From Sialis fuliginosa (lineage: Eukaryota; Arthropoda; Insecta; Megaloptera; Sialidae): a stretch of DNA of 64,000 nucleotides. Shown piece after piece: positions 23,461-35,636 of the stretch. The position numbers and the translations under genes are program-made. Position 1 is the stretch's first letter. The number at the start of each line of letters is the position of its first letter. The stretch covers positions 32,748,267 to 32,812,266 of the forward strand of contig OY540809.1 in the NCBI GenBank assembly GCA_961205875.1, read 5' to 3'. Under the pieces are notes generated by a model. The model had not been told where the DNA came from. It made no database searches and saw only the letters and a program-made list of their open reading frames with translations.

Positions 23461-24165
23461 TTGTTTGGTTTGGTGGGCGTTTAACAAGGTTATTTGAAAG
23501 TCAACATTATTTTTTAATAAATGTATTTGATAACTTGTATGTATTTTATATTTCGAAATTTAACCTACTTGAAAAACAAACAAGGAGCATTTCTGAGACA
23601 ATAATTTTTATGATATTTAACAAAATAACTAGAGATTTTCGAACTTTAAAGAACGTTTTACTATCAATTTTTTTGCCACAATTAGTGGGACACTTTTTCA
23701 GTGTAACACAGTTTTGTTAAAAATTGTCATATTGAGATGAAAATTCAGAAAAATCATTAATGTGGTGTTGTTTCAAAGCCCAAAAAGTAACAACTTTGTG
23801 CGTGCATCGATAGCGGGTGTACAACCCTTGGAGGAGTGAAAAATGGTATTGTCAAATATTGAAAAAAAACGAATTATTCCAAAATAAAACTAAAATTCAC
23901 TATAATTATTATTTGTATAACTTTATTTGCACCCTACAATCTTATTAATTTCAATAACATTTTAACCTATTTACCTTTTGGTATCATCCACTAATTGTAT
24001 GTTTAGGTCAGCAAAAAAGTAGTAAGATTTCAAATAAATTAAAAAAAACTTCATAATTTGTTAGAAACAATCACAATCAATTTCAATAAAATCCAGTTAT
24101 TTTCAATCACGTTTCGACCCTTAATTACTCCAACCCCATTATATTACAATTAATTCGAAGGATAT
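23461..24165. repeat. Left arm of a split inverted-repeat element
   Basis: TTTGGTTTGGTGGGCGTTTA, AAGGTTATTTGAAAGTCAAC, TTAGTGGGACACTTTTTCAG and TTACTCCAACCCCATTATAT are matched in inverse order by 38735-39557. The two arms are now about 14.6 kb apart because hAT, pogo-like and other elements occupy the interior. The outer end is only 160 bp from the acceptor of the last tolloid exon. A Tc1/mariner-like relationship is possible but not shown. Confidence 0.72.
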
Positions 24166-24740
24166 AGATTGTAACGGTTTTTTTACTATTCAACCTTAAT
24201 TCTACCCTGCTCTAAATTTTTAATTTTATTAAAATTATTAAATTATTATTATTCCATTTCCTGGAATATTTCTTGAAACGTTTGTATACTATAGATCAGG
24301 CCTGCACAACTCAAAATGTAAGGCGGACCATAATACTTTATGAAAAACTTGTACGGGCCGAAAAAAAATAGGACAAAAAATAATATAATTTAATTATTTA
24401 AAAATGAAATAGATACTTTTCAACTTTTCTTTTTCAAATCTATATCTATATGTTTTTGCAGATTCCTAATTTAAGAGATAATTTTGTTTAAAAAATATTT
24501 TCTGAAAATTTGAATTTTATTTGTGCCCACGCGGCATCGCTCGCGTAGACTACGGAATAATTGTTTAGAATTTTTGAAAAATATAGTTTAATTAATTAAG
24601 TACAAACACGATTAGTTATTATTGTAATAATAACTTATCAATACCTAAATTACCTAACAAAAACGAATCAGAAGAAAAAAGTACAAATAATTTGTGTTCT
24701 GTTTAAATTTAAATGTTAATTATTGAAAACAAAATAATAG

Positions 24741-25140
24741 ACCGAGCTCTGATAGCAAAAAATGGTACGTCATCGAACACCTCAAATTTAAAATGTGAAA
24801 ATGGTTGGAAATAATGTAAACAACATATTAGACCCGGCAGACTATTAAAAATATGTTAATTGCTATGCTTAATGAATTTTTGAAATGAGTTAAAAAAACA
24901 ATGAATATACCTTACAAAACACCTGCATGAAATTTACACAGTTTATAGTAAATAATGTGCAATTTTTGAAAAAAAAATGCTGCTTAGCAATTTTTGTTAA
25001 TTACCTTGTCTGCCTTAAATTTTTATAAGTTATAATTTTCAACAAAAGTACGTCACATAACACCTTTTTTTTATTTATAAAAAAATGAAGTTTGAGATCT
25101 CCCCTATCTGTTAAAACTTTGCTGACTGGAAATTTTTGTT
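24741..25140. repeat. Left internal arm of the 4.6-kb hAT-like element
   Basis: AGACCGAGCTCTGATAGCAA, TATTAGACCCGGCAGACTAT and TGAAATTTACACAGTTTATA recur in inverse complement at 27545-27968. The arms are over 400 bp and well conserved. The matching right arm ends at GCTCGGTCT (27959-27967). Confidence 0.8.
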
Positions 25141-25290
25141 AATTACTATGTCTGCCTTAAATTTTTATAAGCTATAATTTTTAACAAAAGTACGTCACAT
25201 AACACCTTTTTTTTTTTTTTTTTTTTAAATAAAGTTTGAGATCACCTCTATCTATTATAACTTGTCTGCCTAACAATTTTTATTAATTAA
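25008..25290. repeat. Tandem duplication of about 141 bp
   Basis: The unit starting TGTCTGCCTTAAATTTTTAT and containing AAAGTACGTCACATAACACC is present at 25008 and again at 25149. A third, shortened start (TTGTCTGCCTAACAATTTTT) lies near 25263. Poly-T tracts of 9 and 22 bases mark the equivalent point of the two units. A weaker unit series with AAGACTGACWTRGTAAAAAA recurs in the opposite arm at about 27067, 27232 and 27391. Confidence 0.7.
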
Positions 25291-26564
25291 TACCTGAAAA
25301 CTTTTATTTTGCCTGCACTTTTTTCATAGAATTTCGATAAATGGTAATATTCAAGAAATTTCCGAGCAAAGAACTTCCTTCACCCCAGGTCTACTACCTG
25401 CAAGTCTTATCTCAAATCCCAATAGATCAGCGGTTCCCAACTTTCATTTTATTTATTTGTGGAGATCAGTTATCAAGTGCTCGGTGTTAAATTAACTTTT
25501 CACACAGCTTATGTTTTTTGTTGGGAGGAAGGGGTGTGCCACTGTATTTTTTTTCGCCATTATAAATTTTTTTTCGCATACTCCAGGCAGGAAATTCATC
25601 TATTAGGATTTCAGAATTCACGACAATGATTTATTTAAATTTTAAATAAATAATTGTCCTGAATTAACAATCAAATCATTCAATTTTATAAAATTAATAT
25701 TTCTATATATTATATATTCATCGGGAGCCGGATATAAATCTTTGAGGGGCCCGCGCGCAGGTCCTAATTTGGTGATCGCTGGTCTAGGGTCTAGACTCTA
25801 GACTCTAGGGTAAACCCTATTTGTTTTATTTGAAATAATTATGAATGTTTATTATTATTTTTAACTGTCCTGCTACATAAAATAATTACTATAGTTCCAA
25901 TAAATAATTGATTGAATCTAGAAAATTATTTATTTAAATCGTTGCAATGGAATATTTCATAAGCTCAATCAAATATCTGATAAATACGATATAATTTATT
26001 GATTTAAGAAAATAATAAAAAATGAATATTATTTAAAAGACATAAATTATAGATAATAATATTCTCTGCAGTATGTCTCAAATTAATTTTTTTAAATGTA
26101 ATTACTAAACCGGAAACGGATGTTTACTCTTGTCATTTTTTTTGAAAGGTTGTTTTCAAAATAAGAGGTTTTCTTCCCAGACAAAAATTAATCTTAAATA
26201 TAAAATTTCACCCTTCTACGATTTGTCGTATTTGAGTTACAGCGCTTACAGACAGACAGACACACAGACATCATAGCGAAAATAATCAGAATAGATTCAG
26301 GGTAGGTATATTCTTTTTCTAAATTTCGATAACCCTTCACCAAAATTTCGATGGGACAATGGAGAGGAATTTATTTTTTTGGTCGTCACATCGAGGCTCA
26401 TAACTTTTTTAATTTTTAATATTTTTCAATAAAAATTGGTATTCAATAAGTTGAATATATATTTAATAAAATGTTTACTACCTGATCGCAAAATAATATG
26501 TTATACCTATAAAAAAATTTCTCAAACATTGACAATCACATTACAGTGGCTTTCCCCCTTAAGA

Positions 26565-27065
26565 CTAACAAGGGGAACCCTTGAACTTGTTCTTTCCGAT
26601 TTTCTTCATATTGAAATATGTTATAGAGTGGGGTTCCCTGATAACACCTATACCCAGTTTTGGGCGTAGACGGGTAATAGTTTAGAAGATATGATCCAAA
26701 ATATTTTTTAATGCTGTATATATACCTATTTGGTAAAACTGTAGACATAAGCGTCTGTTGGCCTAGCGGTAATGATAATAGACCTACGCGTTTTAATTGC
26801 ACACAGTAACATTATTTAAATATATAGACCTTCTGTAAAATATCTTATGAAATTATTTTCAATGTTTATTTTTCAAAATGTTTGTTAAAACTGTAGACAT
26901 AAGCATAGTATATATGCAGCATTAAAAACTATTTGGATCATATCTTCTAAACTATTACCCGTCTACGCCCAAAACCGGGTATAGGTGTTATTAGGAAACC
27001 CCCCTCTACAACATATTTCAATATGAAGAAAATCGGAAAGAACAAGTTCAAGGGTTCCCCTTGTA
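26565..27065. repeat. Inverted repeat carrying a SINE-like insertion
   Basis: Left ACAAGGGGAACCCTTGAACT and GGGCGTAGACGGGTAATAGT are mirrored by right ACTATTACCCGTCTACGCCC and AAGTTCAAGGGTTCCCCTTG. The loop is split by the 133-bp insertion at 26753-26885. The arms produce overlapping minus- and plus-strand frames of 77-88 codons that are palindrome artefacts. Confidence 0.75.
26753..26885 (+). mobile_element. Short SINE-like insertion with 19-bp target duplication
   Basis: The insertion is bounded by identical 19-bp sequences TAAAACTGTAGACATAAGC at 26734-26752 and 26886-26904. It starts GTCTGTTGGCCTAGCGGTAA, in which TGGCCTAGCGG (26759-26769) fits the RNA polymerase III A box. An ACGCGTTTTAATTGC stretch at 26786-26800 is only a weak match to a B box and lies closer than usual. 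Length, long duplication and A box fit a truncated or diverged tRNA-derived SINE. It is not a functional tRNA. Confidence 0.6.
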
Positions 27066-29320
27066 AGACTGACCTGGTAAAAAACATTTTTTCGATAAAA
27101 AAACTCTCTTAATATATAAAAGAGATGTAAAACCTCGATTGATAATTAAAAAAAAAAAGATGTCAACGGTTATATTACATTTTTTTTTAATAAAAAAATG
27201 TGGCCGTAGCGCTTAAAAAATTAAGACTGACAAAGTAAAAAACGTTTTTTTTGCTGGCAGCAAAATTTTAATGCAATAAGAAGTGTCAAAGTTAATGTTA
27301 GAAAAAAAATTAAGATGGTGTTTTTTCACGGCCTGCGTATAAACTATTTAAACGAAAAAAAATCATTGGCACGGCGCTTAAAAATTAAGACTGACATAGT
27401 AAAAAACATTTTTTCGATGGCACACAAATTTATAAGCATAGAGGAGGTCTCAAACTTTATTTAAAAAAAAAAGAAAAAAGGTGTTATGTCACGCCAACGG
27501 TTGAGCCGGACATCCATCTCATGCATGGATGCTGCACAATCAAAATTAAGGCAGACATAGTAATTAACGAAAATTTCCAGTCAGCAAAGTTTTAACAGAT
27601 AGGGGAGATCTCAATTTTCATTTTTTTATAAATAAAAAAAAGGTGTTATGTGACGTACTTTTGTTGAAAATTATAACTTATAAAAATTTAAGGCAGACAA
27701 GGTAATTAACAAAAATTGCTAAGCAGCATTTTTTTTTCAAAAATTGCACATTATTTACTATAAACTGTGTAAATTTCATGCAGGTGTTTTGTAAGGTATA
27801 TTCATTGTTTTTTTAACTCATTTCAAAAATTCATTAAGCATAGCAATTAACATATTTTTAATAGTCTGCCGGGTCTAATATGTTGTTTACATTATTTCCA
27901 ACCATTTTCACATTTTAAATTTGAGGTGTTCGATGACGTACCATTTTTTGCTATCAGAGCTCGGTCTATAAACTCAAACGATCAGCCGAGGGAATCCGAA
28001 TATCTACCGAGCGTAAGCGAATCCAGTCTGATGTACATCGCTTCGATGCGGCACGACACCATACATTTAAAATGTTACCTTTATAAATATATTTTAAGAT
28101 ATTTTCTAAACTATACAACCAAATTGGATGCTGTAAAGGGCAAATTATATCAACATTAAGTGCTTATAACGATGAAATCATTTATTTTGATATGGATTAA
28201 TGTTTTGCAGAAAAAGCATAAAATTAAAAAAGTACTTAGAACTCTAAGCAAGGATTCTCGGAGAATTGTTTTTAAAATTTATTGTTAATTTTTTTATGCA
28301 ACTTTTTTTTAAGAATGAAAAAATGAATTACATTAAAAAAAAATTGTGAGAATCTTTGCATAGATTTAAGTACATTTTACCTCTTGCGATTATTTATAAA
28401 AAATAGTCATTTTCGAGTAAAAAACCATGGAAAATCCAGAAAGTTTTCTTTGGTTTACTCCTTATAATAAAAAATTGACATTTTCAGAAAAAATGCTCCA
28501 AAAAGTTGTTCTTTAGTTTATCTCTTAAATTACTAATTTGCAACAAAAAATATAGGTTTAGATTTGAAAAAGAAAAGTTGAACCTGAAAACCCATCAAAG
28601 TGACCTTTCTAAGTTCACCCCAATATTGAAAATATTTAGCCCTCTCAAAACCATGAAATATTTGTCTGATATATATTTTTTTTAAATTTGTAATTTTCGA
28701 AATAATCCACTGGAAAGTCTTAAAAAACACCTGGTATATACTTTTCATAATATTATAAATCAATAAGCTAGGGAATATTATTTTTAATTTATAATATTAT
28801 GCATTTTCACCAAAACCTTCGCGGGCCGCAATGTGAGTGCTGGCGAGCCGCATGTGGCCCGCGGGCCGTTGTTGTACAGGCCTGCTATAGATATTTATTT
28901 CATATAATTGTGCGGCAAGTGATTTTCGGCCTTATAAACTCAGATCTGACGTAACGGCAAGTAGGGTCGAGTGGGGGTAAATATGAAACACGAAAAAAAT
29001 GGGGTAAAAGCAGAGTTGGGCATTAGACGATTAATTTTTTTAGTCGATTGAAAAATTGACGAATAACGAATAAGCTGCACATTATTCGCAACTAACGAAT
29101 AAAAATATAGCTATTCGTAATCGGGAGTACTCACGAATAACGATTGATTAGTTTTTATTCGTAAGATCTTCGAATTACGAATAATCATTCGTTAGTTTCA
29201 GATTAATCAAACTAAAAAAATACGATTGAACTATTACTACCTGTACTTTGGCGTAATAATATACATAATTATGATGCATGATGGAGGTTATTGTCAGTTC
29301 TTGAATTAATTTTTTTAAGT

Positions 29321-30550
29321 CCAGACACGTATTTAGTGATATTTTAGGCCCGTATTGTTAAAATAACAAATACACATATACTAAATAGAAAACTTGCTTA
29401 TAATTTAATAAATTAAAAAAAAATTATACAGAAGTGTATTGAGTGATATTTGAGGCCCGTGTATTAAATTAATTAATAAACTCACAACTCGCCCCCTGTC
29501 ACAGATGAAGGGTTGCAACTGGGTTCATTCCATCCGGCGGGAAAAATACTTCGGGATTCTAAGGAATTGAGGGGGCAAAACAACCCTCTATCTAGCACAG
29601 GAGTCGAGATATTTACGATTTTCTGTAATGAATACCATGAGTAGCGAAACAGAAAATTTCAATATTTACAATAAATAGAGCATAGAAACATAAGATATTA
29701 TTATTAAATTTAATAAAATGAAAAAAAAGTACAGACACGTATTTAGTGATATTTTAGGCCTATATTGTTAAAATAACAAATACACATATATACTAAATAG
29801 AAACCTTGCTTATAATTTAATAAATTTAAAAAATTGTACAGAAGCGTATTGAGTGATATTTGTGGCCCGTGTATTAAATTAATTAATAAACTCACAACTC
29901 GCCCCCTGTCACAGATAAAGGGTTGCAAGTGGTTTCATTCGATCCGGCGAGAAAAATACTTCGGGATTCTAGGGAATTGGGGGGCAAAACAACCCTCTAT
30001 CTAGCACAGGAGTCGAAATATTTACGATTTTCTGTAATGAATACCATAAGTAGCGAAACAGAAAATTTCAATATTTACAATAAATACAGCATAGAAACAT
30101 AAGATATTATTATTAAATTTAATAAAATGAAAAAAAAGTACAGGCACGTATTTAGTGATATTTTAGGCCCGTATTGTTAAAATAACAAATACACATATAC
30201 TAAATAGAAACCTTGCTTATAATTTAATAAATTAAAAAAAAATATGCAAAAGTGTATTGAGTGATATTTGAGGCCGGTGTATTAAATTAATTAATAAACT
30301 CACAACTCGCCCCCTATCACAGATGAAGGGTTGCAACTGGTTTCATTCGATCCGGGGGGGAAAATACTTCGGGATTCTAGGAGATTGGGGGGCACAACAA
30401 CCCTCTATCTAGCACAGGAGTCGAGATATTTACGATTTTCTGTAATGAGTAGCATAAGTAGCTAAAGAGAAAATTTCAATATTAGTCCAGTAAAGGAAGC
30501 ATTTTGACAGGAAATTAAGAGGGCAAGCAATTTTATGAATGATTCTTATA
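29321..30550. repeat. Tandem array, three units of about 410 bp
   Basis: Units begin at 29321, 29731 and 30141 with CAGRCACGTATTTAGTGATA. Each holds CTCACAACTCGCCCCCTRTC, AATACTTCGGGATTCTA and ACAACCCTCTATCTAGCACA, then GGAGTCGARATATTTACGAT. A single inverted partial unit is at about 34520-34870 in the opposite arm of the hAT-like element. The third unit runs into the repeat that starts AGTCCAGTAAAGGAAGCATT. Confidence 0.85.
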
Positions 30551-30745
30551 GATTTTGAACCGGAGAATTCGAAAAAAATAACCCGGACTAGCAAAAAGTG
30601 GTGCAACACCCTTAAGGGTGATAACCAAATTTCCAACCGTTTTTTAATTTATCACAAAATCTAAAGCGATGATGGTATATTTTTATGGTTGATATATGTT
30701 CAGGACACTCAGACGAATCGATTGTGACCACATATACTAAAGGCT

Positions 30746-32250
30746 CTAGCCGGATAAGCATGCAAAACATGCCTTTACATGGATTTGGCTGATTATTTCA
30801 TTTTCATATTAGTCACATTCTATTAAACATTCAACCTGACCAAATATTAGCTTCCAAAAATTTATAGTTTTCGAAAAAAAAAATTTTTTTGATTTAAAAA
30901 AAATAATTTTTAATCTGTCAGTCGAATTTGATGGTGCTTGAAATATATTATAGAGGTACTTATAACTCATCAGAGGTAATTTTATTATGATCCTCTGTAC
31001 ATAATAAACCAGAAAAAAAAATTAATAAAATTTAAAAAATCAAAAAAGACCATGTTGTCTTCGGAGGGCAATCACAATTTTTTTATATATTATACCTTGT
31101 ATGTACCCAAACTACATATCAAAATCACAAATCGATACAAAGGGTATAACATATAAATTCGCATGCGGTCGTATCGGAGTGGCGCGGGCGAGTGCAATAA
31201 TACTAGTGCTTAATAAAATATCTCTAATTTCTTGCTAAACAGGACTGGGCTAGCCCAGAGGCATATCGAAAATTTGACGGGGCCCATAGCCTGACAAAAC
31301 AAAATATAGAGGCCGTAACCGGGAGTATATGGGAATTGCTCCATTGAATTAATTTTACAATTTTTTTTCTCATAGGTTTCTTTTTAAGTAACAGAAAATC
31401 GCCCCAAATCGCTTAGAAATGTTTATAATCGACTTTAGTAGTAACAAATCACATTTCCGCTGTGAACTAGCGAATCTTCTTCCATTAAAAACTATAGACA
31501 AGATTTTTTTTTTTAATAAAAATTATCTGAGCAAAAATGAATATATTGAAGCACAGACATTTAGGGCGATTTAATTTTACTTAAAAAGCAATCTATGAGA
31601 AAAAAATTTATTAAATTGATTCAATGGAGCAGTTCCCATATATTCCCGGCTACGGCCTCTATATTTTGTTTTTGTCAGACTATGGGCCCCGTCAAATTTT
31701 CGATATGCCTCTGGGCTAGCCCAGTCCTGTTTAGCAATAATTAGAGATATTTAAAAAGTATTTAGACACTTGCACTCGCCCGCGCCACGCTCGCGCCACT
31801 CCGATACGACCGCATGCGAATTTATATGAGTATGTTATACCCTTTGTATCAATTTGCAATTTTGATATGTTGTTTGGGTACATACAAGGTATAATATATA
31901 CAAAAATTGTGATTGCCCTCCGAAGACAACATGGTCTTTTTTGATTTTTTAAATTTTATTAATTTTTTTTCTGGTTTATTATGTACAGAGGATCATAATA
32001 AAATTACCTCTGATGAGTCATAAGTACCTCTATAATATATTTCAAGTACCATCAAATTTGACTGACAGATTATCAAAAAAAAAATATTGTTTTTTAATCA
32101 AAAAAATTTTTTTTTTCGAAAACTATAAATTTTTGGAAGCTAATATTTGGTCAGGTTGAATGTTTAATAGAATGTGACTAATATGAAAATGAAATAATCA
32201 GCCAAATCCATGTAAAGGCATGTTTTGCATGCTTATCCGGCTAGAGCCTT
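30746..32250. repeat. 1.5-kb near-perfect palindrome nested in the hAT-like element
   Basis: The left arm from GGCTCTAGCCGGATAAGCAT is mirrored to the right end ATGCTTATCCGGCTAGAGCC, with a centre near 31500. Arms include the GC-rich blocks GTCGTATCGGAGTGGCGCGG and GGACTGGGCTAGCCCAGAGG. A related single end lies near 43570-43695. No clear target duplication was found. Mirror pairing is continuous enough to form a stem of about 700 bp in RNA. Confidence 0.82.
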
Positions 32251-32694
32251 TGGCCAAAAATTATCTGTTCCAGAGGGCTTAAAAGACTTAAAAATGCATC
32301 TTTTCGGGGAAAATAGTTTAAAAATGAATAACTTTTGTTAAAATCATCCAAATGACTCGTAACTAGGCTCAAATTGTTCCTGAAGTTCCAAAGAATAATA
32401 ATGAACCATAATTTAAAAAAATATTAATAGTTTAACCAATAAAAATCGCTAATGTGGGTAAGTAACGTAAATTTTTGAAAAACTATCTTTTTACTAAAAT
32501 TTAAATAAAAACATCAGGGTTGAATATTTTTTGGTGAAACCAAGGTAGATGCCTTCTATTTGTACATACAAACAAAATGAGAGCCCCCAAAATAATATTC
32601 AATTATTAGAACGGGTGCGCTTTGAAATACACTGAATTTTTGTTGTTTACAATTTAAAAAAATTACATTTTTCCAAACAAAATAATAGATTCAG

Positions 32695-34395
32695 TCCAGT
32701 AAAGGAAGCATTTTGACATGAAATTAAGGGGGCAAGGAATTTTATGATTGATTCTTATAGATTTTGAACCGGAGAATTCGAAAAAAATAACCCGGACTAG
32801 CAAAAAGTGGTGCAACACCCTTAAAAATAGGGTTTAAGGGTGAAAACCCCATTTCCAACCGTTTTTTCAATTTATCCCAAAATCTGAAGCGACGATGGTG
32901 TATTTTTATGATTGATATACAGGGTGGGGCATTTAAAGTGTTACAGATGATTATCTCAGAACCATCGCATATTTAAAAAAATTGTTTCAACCAAAAAATG
33001 TTTGGTTGTAAGGGGGTAATCGAATAGTAATATTTATTTGCTATTATAACGTGGCCTTCAAGGATATTTGAAGGTCAACATCATTTTTTTAAATAGGAAC
33101 CTATAGTTTTTATTTAGTAATCTTATTCTACGTGAAAAAACACGAATCTTTCATTGAAAACTTTTTTTTGAACAACCCATTCTTTCCAAGGTATCTAACA
33201 AAATATTTCGAGATTTTGAACTTTCAAGAATTTTTTACTCAGAAACCACAAACTTTCGAAAAAAAGTACAGGATACACAAAATATTTATTTTGGTCTAAT
33301 AAAGCGTGGAGAATTATTTTAAAAAATTTAAAAACTTTTTAAAACTTTTTCTATTTATTTTATTTTAGCAAAAACAAAAAAAAGTACGAAATGTTAAAAA
33401 AAATCTAGAATAATTTTCCAAGTTTCATTAGACCAAAATAAACATTTTTTGTAACATACTTTTTTTCTAAAGTTTATGGTTTCTGAGTAAAAAATTCTTG
33501 AAAATTCAAAATCTCGAATTATTTTGTTAGATACCTTGGAAAGCTTGGGTTGTTAAAAAAAAAGTTTTCAATGAAAGATTCGTATTTTTTCACGTAAAAT
33601 AAGATTAGTAAATAAAAACTATAGGTTCCTATTTAAAAAAATGATGTTGACCTTCAAATATCCTTGAAGGTTACGTTAAAATAGCAAATAAATATTACTA
33701 TTCGATTACCCCCTTACAACCAAACATTTTTTGATTGAAATATTTTTTCAAATATGCGATGGTTCTGAGATAATCAACTGTAACACTTTAAATGCCCCAT
33801 CCTGTATGTTCAGGACACTTAGACGAATCGATTATGACCACATATACTAAATTTGCCCAAAAAATTACCTCTTCTAAAGGGCTTAAAAGACGTAAAAATG
33901 CACTTACCCTTAAACATTAGCGATTTTCATTGGTTAAACTACTAATATTTTTTTTAAATTATGGTTGGTCATTATTCTTTGGAACTTCAGGAATAATTTG
34001 AGTCTAGTTTCGAGTCATTTGGATGATTTTAACAAAAGTTATTAATTTTTAAACTATTTTCTCCGAAAAGATGCATTTTTACGTCTTTTAAACCCTTTGA
34101 AAGACGTAATTTTTGGCCAAATTTAGTATATCTGGTCACAATTGATTCGTCTAAGTGTCCTGAACATATATCAATCATAAAAATATACCATCGTTGCTTT
34201 AGATTTTGTGATAATTTGTAAAAACGATTGGAAATGGGCTTTTCACCTTTAAACCCCATTTTAAGAGGGTTGCACCACTTTTCGCTAGTCCGGGTTATTT
34301 TTTTCGAATTCTCCGGTTCAAAATCTATAAGAATCAATCATAAAATTGCTTGCCCTCTAAATTTCCTGTCAAAATGCTTTCTTTACTGGACTAAT
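32695..34395. repeat. Inverted repeat enclosing a TA-flanked element
   Basis: AGTCCAGTAAAGGAAGCATT and GAACCGGAGAATTCGAAAAA at the left are mirrored by GAATTCTCCGGTTCAAAATC and AATGCTTTCTTTACTGGACT at the right. A direct partial copy of the left arm is at 30482-30720. The interior is occupied by 32920-33804. Confidence 0.8.
32920..33804. mobile_element. TA-flanked CAGGGTGGGGCATTT element
   Basis: The ends are CAGGGTGGGGCATTTAAAGT and the inverse of CAGGATGGGGCATTTAAAGT, with TA at 32918-32919 and 33805-33806. Arms of about 430 bp meet near 33350, giving a nearly complete palindrome. The direct copy at about 30688-30703 (TTGATATATGTTCAGG) and the opposite arm at about 34164-34179 preserve the empty site, which confirms a TA duplication. 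A Tc1/mariner-type non-autonomous element is the best fit. Confidence 0.87.
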
Positions 34396-35636
34396 ATTGA
34401 AATTTTCTCTTTAGCTACTTATGGTCACTTTTCACTGCTTCACTGCTTCCTTGACTGGGCTATATTTAAAATAAATACAGCACAGGAACATAAGATATTA
34501 TTATTAAATTTAATAAAATGAACAAAAGTCCAGACACGTATTAAGTGATTTTTTAGGCCCGTATTATTAAAATAACAAATACACACATACACGCATTCGA
34601 CTCCTGTGCTAGATAGAGGGTTGTGTTGCCCCCCAATCCCCTAGAATCCCGAAGTATTTTTCCCGCCGGGTCGAATGAAACCAGTTGCAACTCTTCATCT
34701 GTGACAGGGGGCGAGTTGTGAGTTTATTAATTAATTTAATACACCGGCCTCAAATATCACTCAATACACTTTTGCACATTTTTTTTAATTTATTAAATTA
34801 TAAGCAAGGTTTCTATTTAGTATATGTGTATTTGTTATTTTAACAATACGGGCCTAAAATATCACTAAATACGTGTCTGAACTAAAAAAAAATATTTCAA
34901 GAACTGACAATAACCCCCATCATGCATCATAATTATGTATATTATTACGCCAAAGTACAGGTAGTAATAGTTCGTATTTTTTTAGTTTGATTAATCTGAA
35001 ACTAACGAATGATTATTCATAATTCGAAGATCTTACGAATAAAAACTAATCAATCGTTATTCGTGAGTACTCGCGATTACGAACAACTATATTTTTATTC
35101 GTTAGTTGCGAATAAGAACTGCGATTTATTCGTCAATTTTTATTCGCACTTACGATTGAATTTTGCCCAACTCTGGGTAAAAGTGAAACAAGCTTGCAAC
35201 TAAAAAACTAATTTATTTATAAAAACTGACATCATCATTAAAAGTTTGTTAAAGCGACCTGAAAATATAAATCGCCTAATAAGTGATGTGTCACCCCTAC
35301 AGATTTCCCTGTTAGTCGATGTCAAAACGTGTGAATTAAATTTTAATTATTTGCACATAACTTTCTGTATAGCTCAAATATTAATTAAAGTTACAATTTC
35401 ACATTGATATATACCACAAAGAAGATAAATCAAAGTTGCCATTTTTTGAGAAATATTTTTTCCATTTAAAATTTTAAAATTTGGGAAAAAGTGAAACAGA
35501 AATATGGGAAAATATGAAACACAGCTGGGGAAAATGTGAAACAGTTTGTAGAGACATAACTCACACACAAAGAATATTCTAGAAAAGTAGAACTACATGC
35601 TAAGGTGAAGAATTTGTTTCACTTATAAATGATGCC

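Larger units (their letters stand above)
24297..28884. mobile_element. 4.6-kb hAT-like non-autonomous element with 8-bp duplication
   Basis: The ends are CAGGCCTGCACAAC and the inverse of CAGGCCTGTACAAC, flanked by CTATAGAT at 24289-24296 and 28885-28892. Near the right end lies CGGGCCGCAATGTG with GGCCCGCGGGCCG. Inside are long inverted arms (24741 to about 25140 and 27545 to 27968), tandem duplications, a family D fragment (26085-26320), a second inverted repeat (26565-27065) and a SINE-like insertion. No transposase domain was recognised, so it moved in trans. It sits in the last tolloid intron. Confidence 0.88.
29011..35175. mobile_element. 6.2-kb hAT-like non-autonomous element with 8-bp duplication
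   Basis: The ends are CAGAGTTGGGCATTAGACGA and the inverse of CAGAGTTGGGCAAAATTCAA. The flanks are identical: GGTAAAAG at 29003-29010 and 35176-35183. Subterminal blocks rich in ACGAATAA are mirrored at both ends (29060-29200 and 34990-35150). The interior contains a 410-bp tandem array, two nested inverted repeats and a TA-flanked element. No transposase was found. Its duplication interrupts the left part of the pogo-like remnant. Confidence 0.88.

Noticed and set aside
26753..26800. Possible tRNA gene from the TGGCCTAGCGG box
   Set aside because: No cloverleaf can be drawn and the B box is poor. The segment is bounded by a 19-bp duplication, so it is a retroposed element rather than a tRNA gene.
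26436..26802. Plus- and minus-strand frames of 77 and 88 codons around 26.5-26.8 kb
   Set aside because: They overlap a palindrome and a SINE-like insertion and have no recognisable domain.
29060..29200. Origin- or telomere-like ACGAATAA repeats
   Set aside because: They are subterminal repeats of a hAT-like element, mirrored at the other end, and no other origin or telomere feature is present.
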